Positions 20,339 through 29,532 of a stretch of DNA of 64,000 nucleotides are shown here, piece after piece. The stretch is from positions 682,001 to 746,000 of the forward strand of contig NZ_JAYKZX010000003.1 in NCBI RefSeq assembly GCF_035989265.1, given 5' to 3'. The notes beneath the pieces were generated by a model. That model had not been told where the DNA came from, did not search any database, and saw nothing but the letters and a program-made list of their open reading frames with translations. Source of the DNA: Sphingobium sp. HWE2-09 (GTDB lineage Bacteria > Pseudomonadota > Alphaproteobacteria > Sphingomonadales > Sphingomonadaceae). Both the position numbers and the translations under genes were made by a program. The first letter of the stretch is position 1. The number at the start of each line of letters is the position of its first letter.

Positions 20339-21343
20339 ATGGCGGAGATAAGCGCAGTGCCTGAAGATATGACGGCGATCGCGATCGCTACGCCGGGCGG
20401 CCCCGAAGCGCTGGTGGCGCAGCGGCGAGCCGTTCCGGTGCCCGGCGAGGGCGAGGTGCTGATCAAAGTCGCGGCGGCAGGCGTCAACCGGCCCGACGTG
20501 CTGCAGCGACAGGGCAAATATCCGCCGCCGCCGGGCGCTTCGGACATTCCGGGGCTGGAAATCGCCGGCACCATCGTCGCGGTCGGCAGCGGCGCCGACG
20601 AGCTGGTGGGGCAAAAGGTCTGCGCGCTGCTGGCGGGCGGGGGCTATGCCGAATATGCGGTGGCGCCCGCGGGCCAGTGCCTGCCCGTGCCCGACGATTA
20701 TGACCTGGTCGAAGCGGCGGCGCTGCCCGAAACGCTCTTCACCGTATGGACTAATTTGTTCGAGCGCGCCTATGCCGTGGGCGGCGACACGGTGCTGGTC
20801 CATGGCGGCACCAGCGGCATCGGCACGATGGCGATCCGGCTGTGCACCCTGTTCGACGTGCGCGTGATCGTGACCTGCGGCTCGGATGAGAAATGCGCGC
20901 AAGCGAAGGCCTGGGGCGCGGACCATGCGATCAATTACAGGACGCAGGACTATGTCGCCGAAGTAAAGCGGATCACGGACGGGCAGGGGGTGCAGGCCGT
21001 GCTCGACATGGTCGGCGGCGACTATGTCCCGCGCAACCTGGAATGCCTGGCCGAAGACGGCCGCCATGTGTCGATCGCGACGCTGGGCGGGCCGAAGACA
21101 GACATCTTCATTCCCGCGGTCATGCAACGGCGTCTGACCATCACTGGCTCGACCCTGCGCGCTCGCTCGGTCGGTTTCAAGAGCCTGGTCGCGGACGAAC
21201 TGATGCGCAACGTCTGGCCCTTCGTCGGCGAAGGCAAGCTGCGCCCGGCCATGGACCAGCGCTTCGCCCTGACGGACGCGGCCGAGGCGCACGCCCGCAT
21301 GGACGCAGGCGATCATTTCGGGAAGATCGTGCTGGTGGTTTGA
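20339..21343 (+). CDS. NAD(P)H-quinone oxidoreductase (zinc-independent MDR family)
   Basis: Start 20339 (MAEISAVPEDMTAIAI) gives 334 residues; ATG 20369 is an alternative. The protein has the GroES-like N domain (GVNRPDVLQRQGKYPPPPGASDIPGLEIAG) and a Rossmann domain with VHGGTSGIGTMAIRL. The catalytic zinc ligands of alcohol dehydrogenases are absent, as in QOR and TP53I3/PIG3-like enzymes. It probably reduces quinones with NADPH in the cytosol. It stands alone between a divergent DUF1192 gene and a repeat. Confidence 0.92.
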   Translation: MAEISAVPEDMTAIAIATPGGPEALVAQRRAVPVPGEGEVLIKVAAAGVNRPDVLQRQGKYPPPPGASDIPGLEIAGTIVAVGSGADELVGQKVCALLAGGGYAEYAVAPAGQCLPVPDDYDLVEAAALPETLFTVWTNLFERAYAVGGDTVLVHGGTSGIGTMAIRLCTLFDVRVIVTCGSDEKCAQAKAWGADHAINYRTQDYVAEVKRITDGQGVQAVLDMVGGDYVPRNLECLAEDGRHVSIATLGGPKTDIFIPAVMQRRLTITGSTLRARSVGFKSLVADELMRNVWPFVGEGKLRPAMDQRFALTDAAEAHARMDAGDHFGKIVLVV

Positions 21344-21390
21344 AGGAGCAACTGACAGCAACAGCGAAACTGTCGGATGTTAACCAGTCT

Positions 21391-21478
21391 TCGTCATCCC
21401 AGCGAAAGCTGGGATCTCACTGCCTTTCTGCGTCAAGGCCAAGAATAAGTGGGATGCCAGCTTTCGCTGGCATGACGA
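21391..21478. repeat. paired palindromic repeat (family C)
   Basis: TCGTCATCCCAGCGAAAGCT (21391-21410, continuing GGGATC) and its inverted partner GATGCCAGCTTTCGCTGGCA (about 21453-21472) form a long hairpin after the oxidoreductase gene. Copies recur at 27411-27498, 36700-36766 and 55751-55829. Confidence 0.8.
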
Positions 21479-21598
21479 GATAGGAATTTACCCCAACTCC
21501 CCCGCAAATCGTAGCATTTCCGTCATATTGCCTGCGAAGTTGTAACATTGCGGCGCTAAAGAATTGTTCCCGAGGACACCGGTCTTGGGGATCGTATC

Positions 21599-22471
21599 AT
21601 GAACGCCATCACGCGCCTGCCTTTCTTGGGCGAACTGGAAGAGGGCATTGACGACCGCTTCCATATCCCGGAACGCGAAGGCAAGCGTCGCCGCTATCGC
21701 ACCATCTGGATCTCGGACATTCACCTCGGCACGCGTGGTTGCAACGCTGCGATGCTGATCGATTTCCTCGACAATGTGGACAGCGACACTATCTATCTGG
21801 TGGGCGACATCATCGACGGCTGGCGTCTGAAAAAGCGCTTCTACTGGCCCGCCAGCCATAATGACGTGGTCTGGCGCCTGATGAAGCGCGCCAAGCGCGG
21901 CACGCGCGTCGTCTATATCCCCGGCAATCACGACGAAATGTTTCGCCAGTTCACCGGCATGAGCTTTGGCGGCGTCGAAATCCGGCGCAAGGCGATCCAC
22001 ACGACCGCCGACGGGCGCAAGCTGCTGGTGCTGCATGGCGACGAGTTTGATACGATCATGCTGGCGCATCGCTGGCTCGCCTTCGTCGGCGACGCCGCCT
22101 ATACTACGCTGATGCGGCTCAATGTCGTGGTCAACGCCGTCCGGCAGAAGATGGGTCTGCCCTATTGGTCGCTCAGCAAGATGGCCAAGCACAAGGTCAA
22201 GAACGCCGTCTCCTTCATCTCCCGCTTCGAAGAAGTGGTGGCGCATGAGGCTGGCGCGCGCGGCGTCGATGGCGTCGTATGCGGCCATATCCACAATGCC
22301 GAAATGCGGGAAATCGAAGGCATCGACTATTATAATGACGGCGACTGGGTCGAAGGCTGCACCGCGCTGGTCGAACATGGCGATGGGCGGATGGAAGTGC
22401 TGCACTGGGCCGACGAGATCGCCAAGCGCGAACAGGCCGAACAGGACGCTCGCGCCCGCATGGCGGCATAA
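21599..22471 (+). CDS. metallophosphoesterase, LpxH-like / probable PlcP phospholipase
   Basis: The 290-residue protein has the calcineurin-type motifs in order: ISDIHLG (D40, H42), VGDIIDGW (D70), GNHDE (N110-H111), LHGDEFD and GHIHNAE. COG2908 proteins of this type are either LpxH (lipid A synthesis) or PlcP, which removes phosphocholine or phosphoethanolamine headgroups from membrane lipids in phosphate-starved rhizobia and marine alphaproteobacteria. A DAG-type glycosyltransferase 106 bp downstream on the same strand mirrors the plcP-agt gene pair, which favours PlcP. No convincing Pho box was found, only a degenerate CCGTCAT at 21520-21526. LpxH cannot be excluded. Confidence 0.8.
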   Translation: MNAITRLPFLGELEEGIDDRFHIPEREGKRRRYRTIWISDIHLGTRGCNAAMLIDFLDNVDSDTIYLVGDIIDGWRLKKRFYWPASHNDVVWRLMKRAKRGTRVVYIPGNHDEMFRQFTGMSFGGVEIRRKAIHTTADGRKLLVLHGDEFDTIMLAHRWLAFVGDAAYTTLMRLNVVVNAVRQKMGLPYWSLSKMAKHKVKNAVSFISRFEEVVAHEAGARGVDGVVCGHIHNAEMREIEGIDYYNDGDWVEGCTALVEHGDGRMEVLHWADEIAKREQAEQDARARMAA

Positions 22472-22485
22472 AGCCTTGGCGCTAG

Positions 22486-22550
22486 GTGTTCCCGCGCAGG
22501 CGGGAACCCAGTCCTACAGCCCGATCTGTGTTCCCGCCTGCGCGGCAACA
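22486..22550. repeat. paired palindromic repeat (family A) between two co-directional genes
   Basis: Two family A elements face each other (22486-22512 and 22528-22550) between the phosphoesterase and glycosyltransferase genes, so transcripts of the pair would contain a large hairpin that could change the expression of the second gene. Confidence 0.8.
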
Positions 22551-22577
22551 TGCTGAAGTGAAGACGGAGCATAAACC

Positions 22578-23606
22578 ATGCGCATAGCCATCATCACCGA
22601 CGCCTGGAGTCCCCAGGTCAATGGCGTGGTGCGCACGCTTCAAACGATCAAGGGCGAACTGGAGCAGATGGGCCATGTGGTGAAGGTCATCTCACCCGAC
22701 CTTTACGGCTCCATCCCCTGTCCGACCTATCCCGAAATCCGGCTGGCGCTGGTGCGCTCATCTGTGGTGGGGCAGGCGATCGCCGCCTTCCAGCCCGATG
22801 CCGTGCATCTGGCGACCGAAGGAACATTGTGCCTGGCCGCGCGGCGCTGGTGCCTGCGCAGCGGCGTGCCGTTCACCACTGCCTATCACACCCATTTCCC
22901 CGATTATGTGGCGCAGCGCACCGGGCTGCCAGCCGCATGGTTCTGGCGCTATATCCGCTGGTTCCATGGCCCGGCGCAAGCGGTGCTGGTATCGACGCGT
23001 TCGGTGCGCGATCAGTTGCGCGCCCATGGCCTGCCCAATGTCCGGCCGTGGGGGCGGGGGGTGGACCTGGCCGCCTTCACCCCCAATGCGCCGCCGCCCG
23101 CCGCGTTCGCGGACCTGCCACGCCCGATCATGCTCTATGTCGGGCGCGTCGCGGTGGAGAAAAATCTCGAAGCCTTCCTCGCCACCGATCATCCGGGCAC
23201 CAAGGTCGTGGTTGGGGATGGCCCGGCCCGCGCGATGCTGGCGCGCGCTTATCCCGACGCGTATTTCCTGGGGCCGATGTTCGGCGACGCGCTGGCGGGT
23301 GCCTATGCCGGGGCGGACGTGTTCGTCTTCCCCAGCCGCACCGACACGTTCGGCCTGGTCATGATCGAAGCGCTGGCGAGCGGCACGCCCGTCGCGGCCT
23401 ATCCCGTGTCCGGCCCGGTCGACATCATCACGGCGCAGAGCGGCGCACTGTCGGACGATCTGGGCCAGGCGATCGCCGCTGCCCTGCGATGCGATCGGGC
23501 GGCCTGCGCCGCTTACGGCCAAAGTTTCAGCTGGGAACGCAGCGCGCGCGAATTTCTCGCCGGGCTGCACGCCATTCCCGCCACGCTGATCGAAAGCGCC
23601 GCCTGA
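22578..23606 (+). CDS. GT4-family glycosyltransferase, probable diacylglycerol glycosyltransferase (Agt-like)
   Basis: The 342-residue protein is a GT-B glycosyltransferase. The N-terminal acceptor domain starts RIAIITDAWSPQVNGVVRTL, as in mannosyl- and glucosyltransferases acting on lipid acceptors. The C domain has LYVGRVAVEKNLEAFL and the nucleotide-sugar motif VFPSRTDTFGLVMIEALASGTPVAAY (EX7E type). With the PlcP-like gene upstream, it would glycosylate the diacylglycerol released by PlcP, replacing phospholipids with glycolipids. The sugar donor is not readable. It has no signal peptide and is probably a peripheral membrane protein. Confidence 0.85.
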   Translation: MRIAIITDAWSPQVNGVVRTLQTIKGELEQMGHVVKVISPDLYGSIPCPTYPEIRLALVRSSVVGQAIAAFQPDAVHLATEGTLCLAARRWCLRSGVPFTTAYHTHFPDYVAQRTGLPAAWFWRYIRWFHGPAQAVLVSTRSVRDQLRAHGLPNVRPWGRGVDLAAFTPNAPPPAAFADLPRPIMLYVGRVAVEKNLEAFLATDHPGTKVVVGDGPARAMLARAYPDAYFLGPMFGDALAGAYAGADVFVFPSRTDTFGLVMIEALASGTPVAAYPVSGPVDIITAQSGALSDDLGQAIAAALRCDRAACAAYGQSFSWERSAREFLAGLHAIPATLIESAA

Positions 23607-23705
23607 CGCTTTTCCTTGCTCCTTTCCCTGTCATCGACTATCTCCAACCCGTCGTGGCCGCCCTGCTTGGGCGGCCCTTATCGTTTTTACGCCGGAGAAG
23701 ACCCC

Positions 23706-24404
23706 GTGTCCCAGCCACTCATGCCTCACGCGACCGCCAGCTGGCTGGTCGACAATAGCGCTCTGAGCTTCGACCAGATCGCGGAATTTTGCGGGCTTCA
23801 CATCCTGGAAGTGCAGGCGATCGCGGACGACACCGCCAGCATCAAATATACCGGCCGCGATCCGGTGCGCGCGCATGAAGTCACCATGGAAGAAATCCAT
23901 AAGGGTGAGAATAACCCCGATTATCGCCTCAAGATGCTCAAAGGCCCGGAGCCGGTCCGCCGGACCAAGGGGCCGCGCTACACCCCCGTCAGCAAGCGTC
24001 AGGACAAGCCCGATGGCATCGCCTGGATCCTGCGCAACCACCCCGAAGTCTCGGACGGCGCGATCGGCAAGCTGATCGGCACGACCCGCACCACCATCGC
24101 CGCGATCCGCGACCGGACCCACTGGAACATCTCCAACATCACGCCCAAGGATCCGGTAACGCTGGGCCTGTGTTCGCAGCGCGAACTGGATGCGCTGGTC
24201 GCGAAGGCCGCGAAGAAGGCAGGCATCGAAGCGCCCACCGATTCGCGCCTGGATGGCGATCGCGAAGCCCTGATCGAGGAACTACGCCGTGAGCGTCAGG
24301 AGACGGTGCGTCGCGCCGAAGAGGCACTGAAGGCAGAGACGGATCTGATTTCCGCCACCGCGACGATCATCGATCCCTTCAGCAACAACAAGGGCGAGGT
24401 GTGA
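23706..24404 (+). CDS. DUF1013-family cell-cycle transcriptional regulator (TrcR-like)
   Basis: The GTG at 23706, preceded by GGAGAAG, begins SQPLMPHATASWLVDNSALSFDQIAEFCGLHILEVQAIADD, the conserved N terminus of DUF1013 proteins. The protein has 232 residues. Two helix-turn-helix-like regions are visible, the first around residues 15-45 and a second at PDGIAWILRNHPEVSDGAIGKLIGTTRTTIAAIRDRTHWN. A charged coiled coil (EALIEELRRERQETVRRAEEAL) ends the protein. The family is nearly universal in alphaproteobacteria and linked to cell-cycle transcription; the name TrcR is from memory of database usage. A terminator follows. Confidence 0.85.
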   Translation: MSQPLMPHATASWLVDNSALSFDQIAEFCGLHILEVQAIADDTASIKYTGRDPVRAHEVTMEEIHKGENNPDYRLKMLKGPEPVRRTKGPRYTPVSKRQDKPDGIAWILRNHPEVSDGAIGKLIGTTRTTIAAIRDRTHWNISNITPKDPVTLGLCSQRELDALVAKAAKKAGIEAPTDSRLDGDREALIEELRRERQETVRRAEEALKAETDLISATATIIDPFSNNKGEV

Positions 24405-24458
24405 TGCCGTAGCGTCATCAGCGACTTGCACTAAGTCGCTGCGATGCAGCATATTTCG

Positions 24459-24491
24459 GGGCCATGCGGTTGACGCCGCATGGCCCTTTTT
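24459..24491 (+). terminator. rho-independent terminator after the DUF1013 gene
   Basis: GGGCCATGCGG, six-base loop, CCGCATGGCCC and five T residues: a perfect 11-bp stem. Confidence 0.9.
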
Positions 24492-24540
24492 ACGGTGCTT
24501 GACGCTTGCGTAAAGCAAGCCATGCCCATACAGTTCGGGC

Positions 24541-26247
24541 ATGGAGAGCAAAGAAAAAATCTGGCGAGAACGCTACCAGCACCCGACTGTCTGGGACCAG
24601 ACATTCCCCCCGCTGTCGATGGGCGACATGGTCGTGAACAGCGCCAACGCCCATCCCGATGCGCCGATGATCGACTTCATGGGTCGGCAATTCAGCTATG
24701 GCGCGATGCTGCGGCAGATCCGCTGCATCGCTTGCGGTCTGCAAAAAATGGGCGTGCAAAAGGGCGACCGTGTCGGCCTCTATCTGCCCAACACCCCCCA
24801 TTATGTCGCGGCCTATTATGGCGCGCTGATGGCCGGCGCGATCGTCGTCAACTTCTCTCCGCTCTACACCGCCGCCGAACTGGAACATCAGGTCGAAGAT
24901 AGCGGGACGAAAATCCTCTTCACCCTGTCGGCCAAGGCGCTGTTGCCCACCGCGCTGGAAGTGCTGGAGGACAGTACGCTCGAAACCCTGATAGTGGGGT
25001 CGGTCGCCGAAGTCCTCTCGCCGGTCAAATCGCTGCTGTTCCGCTGGTTCAAGGCCAGCGAGAGCGTCCCCCTGCCGGACGATCCGCGTGTGATCCGCTA
25101 CGACCGCTTCATCGCCAATGACGGCGGATGCGCGATGCCGGTGATCGATCCGGTCCACGACGTCGCTTTGCTGCAATATACCGGGGGCACCACCGGCACG
25201 CCCAAGGGCGCGATGCTGACGCATCAGAACCTCACCGCCAATGCGCGGCAGGCGCAGGCGATCGATCCCCACGCCAACGAAGCGGATCGCATCATCGCGG
25301 TGCTGCCCTTCTTCCACGTCTTCGCCAACACCTGCACGCTCAACCGTACGGTGATGAACGGTGGGGAAATGGTGATGCTGCCCCGCTTCGACGCGGCGCA
25401 GGTGCTGGCGGCGGTGCAGCGGGTCAAGGCGACGTCGCTCCCCGGCGTGCCGACCATGTTCCAGGCGCTGCTGGATCATCCCGCCATCCGCAACATCGAC
25501 TTTTCCTCACTGCGCGCCTGCATCTCCGGCGGCGCGCCCTTGGCGCTGGAACTCAAGCAGAAGTTTGAAGCCGCGACCGGCGCGCAACTGATCGAAGGCT
25601 ATGGCCTCACCGAAACCAGCCCGATCGTCTGTTCCAACCCCTATGAAGGGCTGAACAAGACCGGCACCGTGGGACAACCGGTGCCCGGTACGCGGGTCAA
25701 GCTGGTCGATCGCGAAGACCCGACCCGCCCCCCGCCCGAAGGCGAACCGGGCGAACTGCTCTTCGCTGGACCCCAGGTGATGAAGGGCTATTGGAACCGG
25801 CCGGACGCCGACGCCGAAGTCTTCATCGGCGAATTCGTCCGCACCGGCGATGTCGGCCTGATCGACGAAGACGGCTATGTGAAGATCGTCGACCGGTTGA
25901 AGGACATGATCGCCGTGGGCGGGTTCAAGGTCTTCCCCAGCCAGGTGGAAGCCGTCCTCTACCATCATCCCGCGGTCAAGGAGGCGCTGGTGATCGGCGT
26001 GCCCGACCATTATCGCGGCGAACAGCCCAAGGCGTTCGTAACCCTGAACGAAGGGGCCGAGATCGACGGCGCGGCGCTCAAGGACTGGGCCAACCCGCAA
26101 CTGGGCAAGCATGAACGGGTGTGCGAGGTGGAGGTCCGCCTGAACCTGCCCAAGACGCTGGTCGGCAAGCTGTCGCGCAAGGAATTGGTGGCCGAGGAGC
26201 GGGCGAAGGCAGACGCGGCGCGGCAACAGGCTGGAACCGTGGCCTGA
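24541..26247 (+). CDS. fadD: long-chain fatty acid--CoA ligase
   Basis: The 568-residue protein is an ANL-superfamily adenylating enzyme. The phosphate loop [14 protein letters not shown] is at 213-226, with YGLTETSP for adenine binding, RTGDVG and the hinge [21 protein letters not shown], and a C-terminal catalytic lysine in [14 protein letters not shown]. Size and motifs fit FadD, which activates long-chain fatty acids to acyl-CoA at the inner membrane for beta-oxidation or lipid synthesis. It lies 50 bp after a terminator and has its own promoter region. Confidence 0.92.
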   Translation: MESKEKIWRERYQHPTVWDQTFPPLSMGDMVVNSANAHPDAPMIDFMGRQFSYGAMLRQIRCIACGLQKMGVQKGDRVGLYLPNTPHYVAAYYGALMAGAIVVNFSPLYTAAELEHQVEDSGTKILFTLSAKALLPTALEVLEDSTLETLIVGSVAEVLSPVKSLLFRWFKASESVPLPDDPRVIRYDRFIANDGGCAMPVIDPVHDVALLQYTGGTTGTPKGAMLTHQNLTANARQAQAIDPHANEADRIIAVLPFFHVFANTCTLNRTVMNGGEMVMLPRFDAAQVLAAVQRVKATSLPGVPTMFQALLDHPAIRNIDFSSLRACISGGAPLALELKQKFEAATGAQLIEGYGLTETSPIVCSNPYEGLNKTGTVGQPVPGTRVKLVDREDPTRPPPEGEPGELLFAGPQVMKGYWNRPDADAEVFIGEFVRTGDVGLIDEDGYVKIVDRLKDMIAVGGFKVFPSQVEAVLYHHPAVKEALVIGVPDHYRGEQPKAFVTLNEGAEIDGAALKDWANPQLGKHERVCEVEVRLNLPKTLVGKLSRKELVAEERAKADAARQQAGTVA

Positions 26248-26284
26248 CCGTTCCTATCTGTGTGGAAACATGGATAAGGAACCA

Positions 26285-26821
26285 ATGATGGCGCAGGAAA
26301 TCGCGACGCTGGCCGGTGGCTGCTTCTGGTGCACCGAAGCGGTCTATCAGAATCTCAAGGGCGTCGAGAGCGTGGAAAGCGGCTATATCGGCGGGGAGCG
26401 CCCCGATCCGACCTATGAACAGGTCTGTTCGGGCACCACCGGCCATGCCGAAGCGATCCGCATCACCTATGACCCGGCGGTCATCAGCTATGCCGACCTG
26501 CTCGACATCTTCTTCGCCACGCATAATCCCACGACGCTGAACCGCCAGGGCAACGACGTCGGCACCCAATATCGCTCCGCCATCTTCCCCCATTCGCCCG
26601 AACAGGAAGACGCCGCCCGCGCCGGTATCGAACGCGCCCAGGCAGACCAGAGCGACCCGATCGTCACCACGATCGAACCGGACGCCCCCTGGTATCCGGC
26701 TGAGGATTATCACCAGAAATATTGGGACCGGGTCGGCACCCAGAACCCCTATTGCCTGGCGGTCATCCCCCCCAAACTCGCCAAACTCCGCAAAGGCTTC
26801 GCAACCCGCATTGAGGCATAA
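26285..26821 (+). CDS. msrA: peptide-methionine (S)-S-oxide reductase MsrA
   Basis: ATG 26285 is preceded by AAGGA; an upstream ATG at 26270 would add five residues. The 178-residue enzyme has the catalytic motif GGCFWC (nucleophile C13), [25 protein letters not shown] and [11 protein letters not shown], all diagnostic of MsrA. A cysteine near the end (NPYC) probably serves as resolving residue. It repairs methionine-S-sulfoxide in proteins using thioredoxin. It is 37 bp after fadD, possibly co-transcribed. Confidence 0.95.
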   Translation: MMAQEIATLAGGCFWCTEAVYQNLKGVESVESGYIGGERPDPTYEQVCSGTTGHAEAIRITYDPAVISYADLLDIFFATHNPTTLNRQGNDVGTQYRSAIFPHSPEQEDAARAGIERAQADQSDPIVTTIEPDAPWYPAEDYHQKYWDRVGTQNPYCLAVIPPKLAKLRKGFATRIEA

Positions 26822-26860
26822 AGCAGGGGGTTATCAAGGAACGGTATCGTCAAATAACAC

Positions 26861-26888
26861 CGTCATCCCGGGCCTGACCCGGGATCCC
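26861..26888. repeat. palindromic repeat (family C variant)
   Basis: CGTCATCCCGGGCCTGACCC continuing GGGATCCC: the same CGTCATCCC/GGGATCC arms as family C with a different centre. Confidence 0.7.
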
Positions 26889-27072
26889 GCTTCTTGATTT
26901 CAACGCAACCTCGATAACTGGAAACATAGCTCAAGGCCGGGGCGATGAACGTCGAGAGGTTAGTGTCCCCCCTCCAAACGCCCCGTCGCGTTTCCCCCAT
27001 CCTTAGTCCCCGGTTCATCGAAATCATGCTAGGTCGCACTCAGACAAACCCAAACAGGTCGGGGGACCGCAC

Positions 27073-27336
27073 ATGAAAAAGACTATTCTGATCGCCACGC
27101 CACTATTGCTGCTGGCTCTACCCGGCTGCGTCCGCACGGTCGCAAGCGTCGTGACCGCCCCGGTGCGCGCCGGATCGCAGGTGGTCGATTGGACGACGAC
27201 CAGCCAGGACGAAGCCGACCGCAATTACGGCCGCAAAATGCGCAAGCAGGAAGCCCGCGAAGGCAAGGAACGCAAGAAGGCGGACCAGCAACGGCGCAAA
27301 CAATGCCGCGACGCAGGCTATGGCAATTGCGGGTAA
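27073..27336 (+). CDS. small lipoprotein of unknown function
   Basis: The 87-residue protein has a lipoprotein signal peptide with lipobox ALPGC (cysteine about residue 19). The mature part contains VASVVTAPVRAGSQVVDWTTTSQDEADRNYGRKMRK and a highly basic, Lys/Arg/Glu-rich helix, ending with a cysteine pair (CRDAGYGNCG). Similar small lipoproteins occur in sphingomonads, but I do not recognise a named family. It would be anchored to the outer or inner membrane; the basic helix might contact peptidoglycan or nucleic acid. Confidence 0.75.
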   Translation: MKKTILIATPLLLLALPGCVRTVASVVTAPVRAGSQVVDWTTTSQDEADRNYGRKMRKQEAREGKERKKADQQRRKQCRDAGYGNCG

Positions 27337-27410
27337 AGTTTAGCTGAGCGCAGATTTTGCGCAGCGGCGCATAGCGGTTTTGAACGGTAACAGCCGGTCC
27401 ACTTTCACCT

Positions 27411-27498
27411 TCGTCATGCCAGCGAAGGCTAGCATCTCTCTTGTCTTTCGAATGTTTCGCTAGAAGAAGTGAGATCCCAGCTTTCGCTGGGATGACGG
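27411..27498. repeat. paired palindromic repeat (family C) between convergent genes
   Basis: TCGTCATGCCAGCGAAGGCT (27411-27430) and the inverted copy at 27471-27498 flank a 34-bp spacer. They lie between the converging lipoprotein and Sua5 genes. Confidence 0.8.
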
Positions 27499-27521
27499 CA
27501 ACGAGTGACGAAAGGAATCCC

Positions 27522-28475
27522 TCAAGCCGCCGCGCGCCGCAACCTGTCATTGATCGCCGCGCCAATCCCCTCGTCGGGAATAGGCGCCACCGCGATCCGC
27601 ATCGCCGCGCTGGCATCCGCGATATGCAGGGCAGCAAACAGATGCGCCGCCGCTTCACGCAGATCGGCTTCCTGGCTCAAATTGATGTGACATGGCATCA
27701 GGCCAAAGCCGATCAGATACTCGTCCGCTTCCGCCCGCATCGCGTTCAACCGCACCGGCTTGGACGGCGCATAGTGGCTCTCCAACTGCCCCGGCGCCTC
27801 GATCTTCGCATCATCGCCCACCACGACCGGCAGCCCAGTGGCATCCTCCAGCATCGCGGCCGTCACCGGACCGGGCCGCAGCAGCCGCACCCGATCCGCC
27901 ATCGGCGCGACGATGGTCGATTCCAGCCCCTCGCTGGTCGGCCCTTCGTCCAAAATCATGCGGATTTTGCCATCCAGGCTGGCGAGCACATGGTCGGCGC
28001 GCGTCGGGCTGATCGCACCGCTGCGATTGGCGGACGGCGCGGCGAGGGGACAGCCGCTTTCCCGGATCAGCGCCCGCATCGCCGGATGCGCGGGCAGCCG
28101 CAGCGCGACGGTCGGTAACCCCGCCGTCACTAGCGCCGATAGGCCGCTATCGGCTCGCACCGGCAACACCAGCGTCAACGGCCCCGGCCAGAAATGCTCC
28201 GCCAGCCCATCGGCCACGGCGGAAAAATCGGCCAATCGCCCCGCCATCGCCCGGTCGGCGACATGGACTATCAATGGATTGAAACTGGGTCGCCCCTTCG
28301 CGCTGTAGATGGCGGCGACGGCATGGCTGTCGGTCGCGTCGGCCGCCAGGCCATAGACCGTCTCGGTCGGCACCGCCACCGGCTCCCCCGCACGGATCAG
28401 CAGCGCCGCTTCGCGCAGAGACTCCGTGCCATATTGGCAGCATTTGGTGGAATAGGCTGGATGAGCGATAGTCAC
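27522..28475 (-). CDS. L-threonylcarbamoyladenylate synthase (Sua5/YrdC)
   Basis: The 317-residue protein has the YrdC domain (GEPVAVPTETVYGLAADATDSHAVAAIYSAKGRPSFNPLIVHV, then the FWPGPLTLVL and ALRLPAHPAMRALI segments) followed by the smaller C-terminal Sua5 domain. It makes threonylcarbamoyl-AMP from threonine, bicarbonate and ATP, the first step in t6A37 modification of ANN-decoding tRNAs. The two-domain length separates it from single-domain TsaC. It is divergent from the DUF815 ATPase. Confidence 0.93.
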   Translation of the reverse strand: MTIAHPAYSTKCCQYGTESLREAALLIRAGEPVAVPTETVYGLAADATDSHAVAAIYSAKGRPSFNPLIVHVADRAMAGRLADFSAVADGLAEHFWPGPLTLVLPVRADSGLSALVTAGLPTVALRLPAHPAMRALIRESGCPLAAPSANRSGAISPTRADHVLASLDGKIRMILDEGPTSEGLESTIVAPMADRVRLLRPGPVTAAMLEDATGLPVVVGDDAKIEAPGQLESHYAPSKPVRLNAMRAEADEYLIGFGLMPCHINLSQEADLREAAAHLFAALHIADASAAMRIAVAPIPDEGIGAAINDRLRRAAA

Positions 28476-28587
28476 GACCCCCGCGATATAGACCCCGATC
28501 CTGCCGAGTAAAAGGCCATTGCGTCAGGGCCATGACAGGCGCGCGTCTCTGCTTGCCGCAATCCTCATCCATGGCTAATCCCGCGCC

Positions 28588-29406
28588 ATGACCGACGCAC
28601 TTCTCACCCGCATCGCCGAAGCGCTGGAACGGCTGGCACCGCCGCCCGCGCCATCCGCCGACCTTGCTGCCTTTCCCGCCTATGTCTGGGACGGGACGGC
28701 GATCCATGCGGTGGATGCGTTCGCGCCGGTGGATTTCGATTTGTTGACCGGGATCGACGCGCAGAAGGGCGCGCTGCTCGACAACAGCCGTCGCCACGCC
28801 GCGGGCCATGCCGCGCATGACGTGCTGCTGTGGGGCGCACGCGGCACCGGCAAGTCGGCCGCCGTGGCCTCCGTTGTCGGCCAGTTGCAGGGGCAGGGGC
28901 AGGACATCGCGCTGCTGCAATGCGCGATCGATGAACTGGCGAGCCTGCCAGCACTCTTTGCCCTGCTGCGGCAGACGACGCGGCCCTTCATCCTGTTCCT
29001 CGATGATCTGGGGTTTGAGGAACAGGGCGCGGGCGACGCCCGGATGCTGCGCTCCCTGCTCCAGGGCGGCACGGCGGCACGGCCCGCGAACGTGCGCCTC
29101 TACGTCACATCCAACCGCCGCCATATTGTGCCGCGCCACCTGTCGGAGCAGGACGATCCTATCAACCCACGCGATGTGGTGGACGACCGGATGGCGCTGT
29201 CAGACCGCTTCGGCCTCAGCCTCGGCTTCCACGCGCTCGACCAGGACGCCTATGTCGCGATCGTCAGCGGCTATGCGGCCAAGCTCGGCCTGACGTTCGA
29301 CCCACTGGAAGCGATCCAGTGGGCAACCCAGCGCGGCAGCCGCTCCGGCCGGGTCGCTTGGCAATATGTGGTCGAACTAGCCGGACGGAACAGGCTGACC
29401 GTCTAA
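28588..29406 (+). CDS. DUF815 AAA-type ATP-binding protein
   Basis: The 272-residue protein has a Walker A motif GARGTGKSAA and a Walker B region PFILFLDDLGFEE, with the DUF815 lead-in FDLLTGIDAQKGALLDNSRRHAAGHAAHDVLLWG. The ATPase core is followed by a sensor region (LYVTSNRRHIVPRH) and a lid segment. DUF815 proteins are found across proteobacteria without an assigned substrate. No partner gene is adjacent. Confidence 0.87.
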   Translation: MTDALLTRIAEALERLAPPPAPSADLAAFPAYVWDGTAIHAVDAFAPVDFDLLTGIDAQKGALLDNSRRHAAGHAAHDVLLWGARGTGKSAAVASVVGQLQGQGQDIALLQCAIDELASLPALFALLRQTTRPFILFLDDLGFEEQGAGDARMLRSLLQGGTAARPANVRLYVTSNRRHIVPRHLSEQDDPINPRDVVDDRMALSDRFGLSLGFHALDQDAYVAIVSGYAAKLGLTFDPLEAIQWATQRGSRSGRVAWQYVVELAGRNRLTV

Positions 29407-29457
29407 ATTCAGCCGCCGTTCGCTTGAAACGAACGGCTGTCGCCTATCCCAAACGCC

Positions 29458-29520
29458 GTGCTCCCGCGCAGGCGGGAGCCCAGTCCGGACCTGTCAACCG
29501 AGTTTCCGCCCGCGGAAACA
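29458..29520. repeat. paired palindromic repeat (family A)
   Basis: GTGCTCCCGCGCAGGCGGGA (29458-29477) and a shortened inverted copy (TTTCCGCCCGCGGAAAC) lie between the converging DUF815 and sugar dehydrogenase genes. Confidence 0.7.
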
Positions 29521-29532
29521 CCTAACCCAAAA

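Noticed and set aside
26837..26866. EcfG promoter-like GGAAC near 26839
   Set aside because: The -10 region reads CGTC instead of CGTT and lies within a family C repeat, far from any start.
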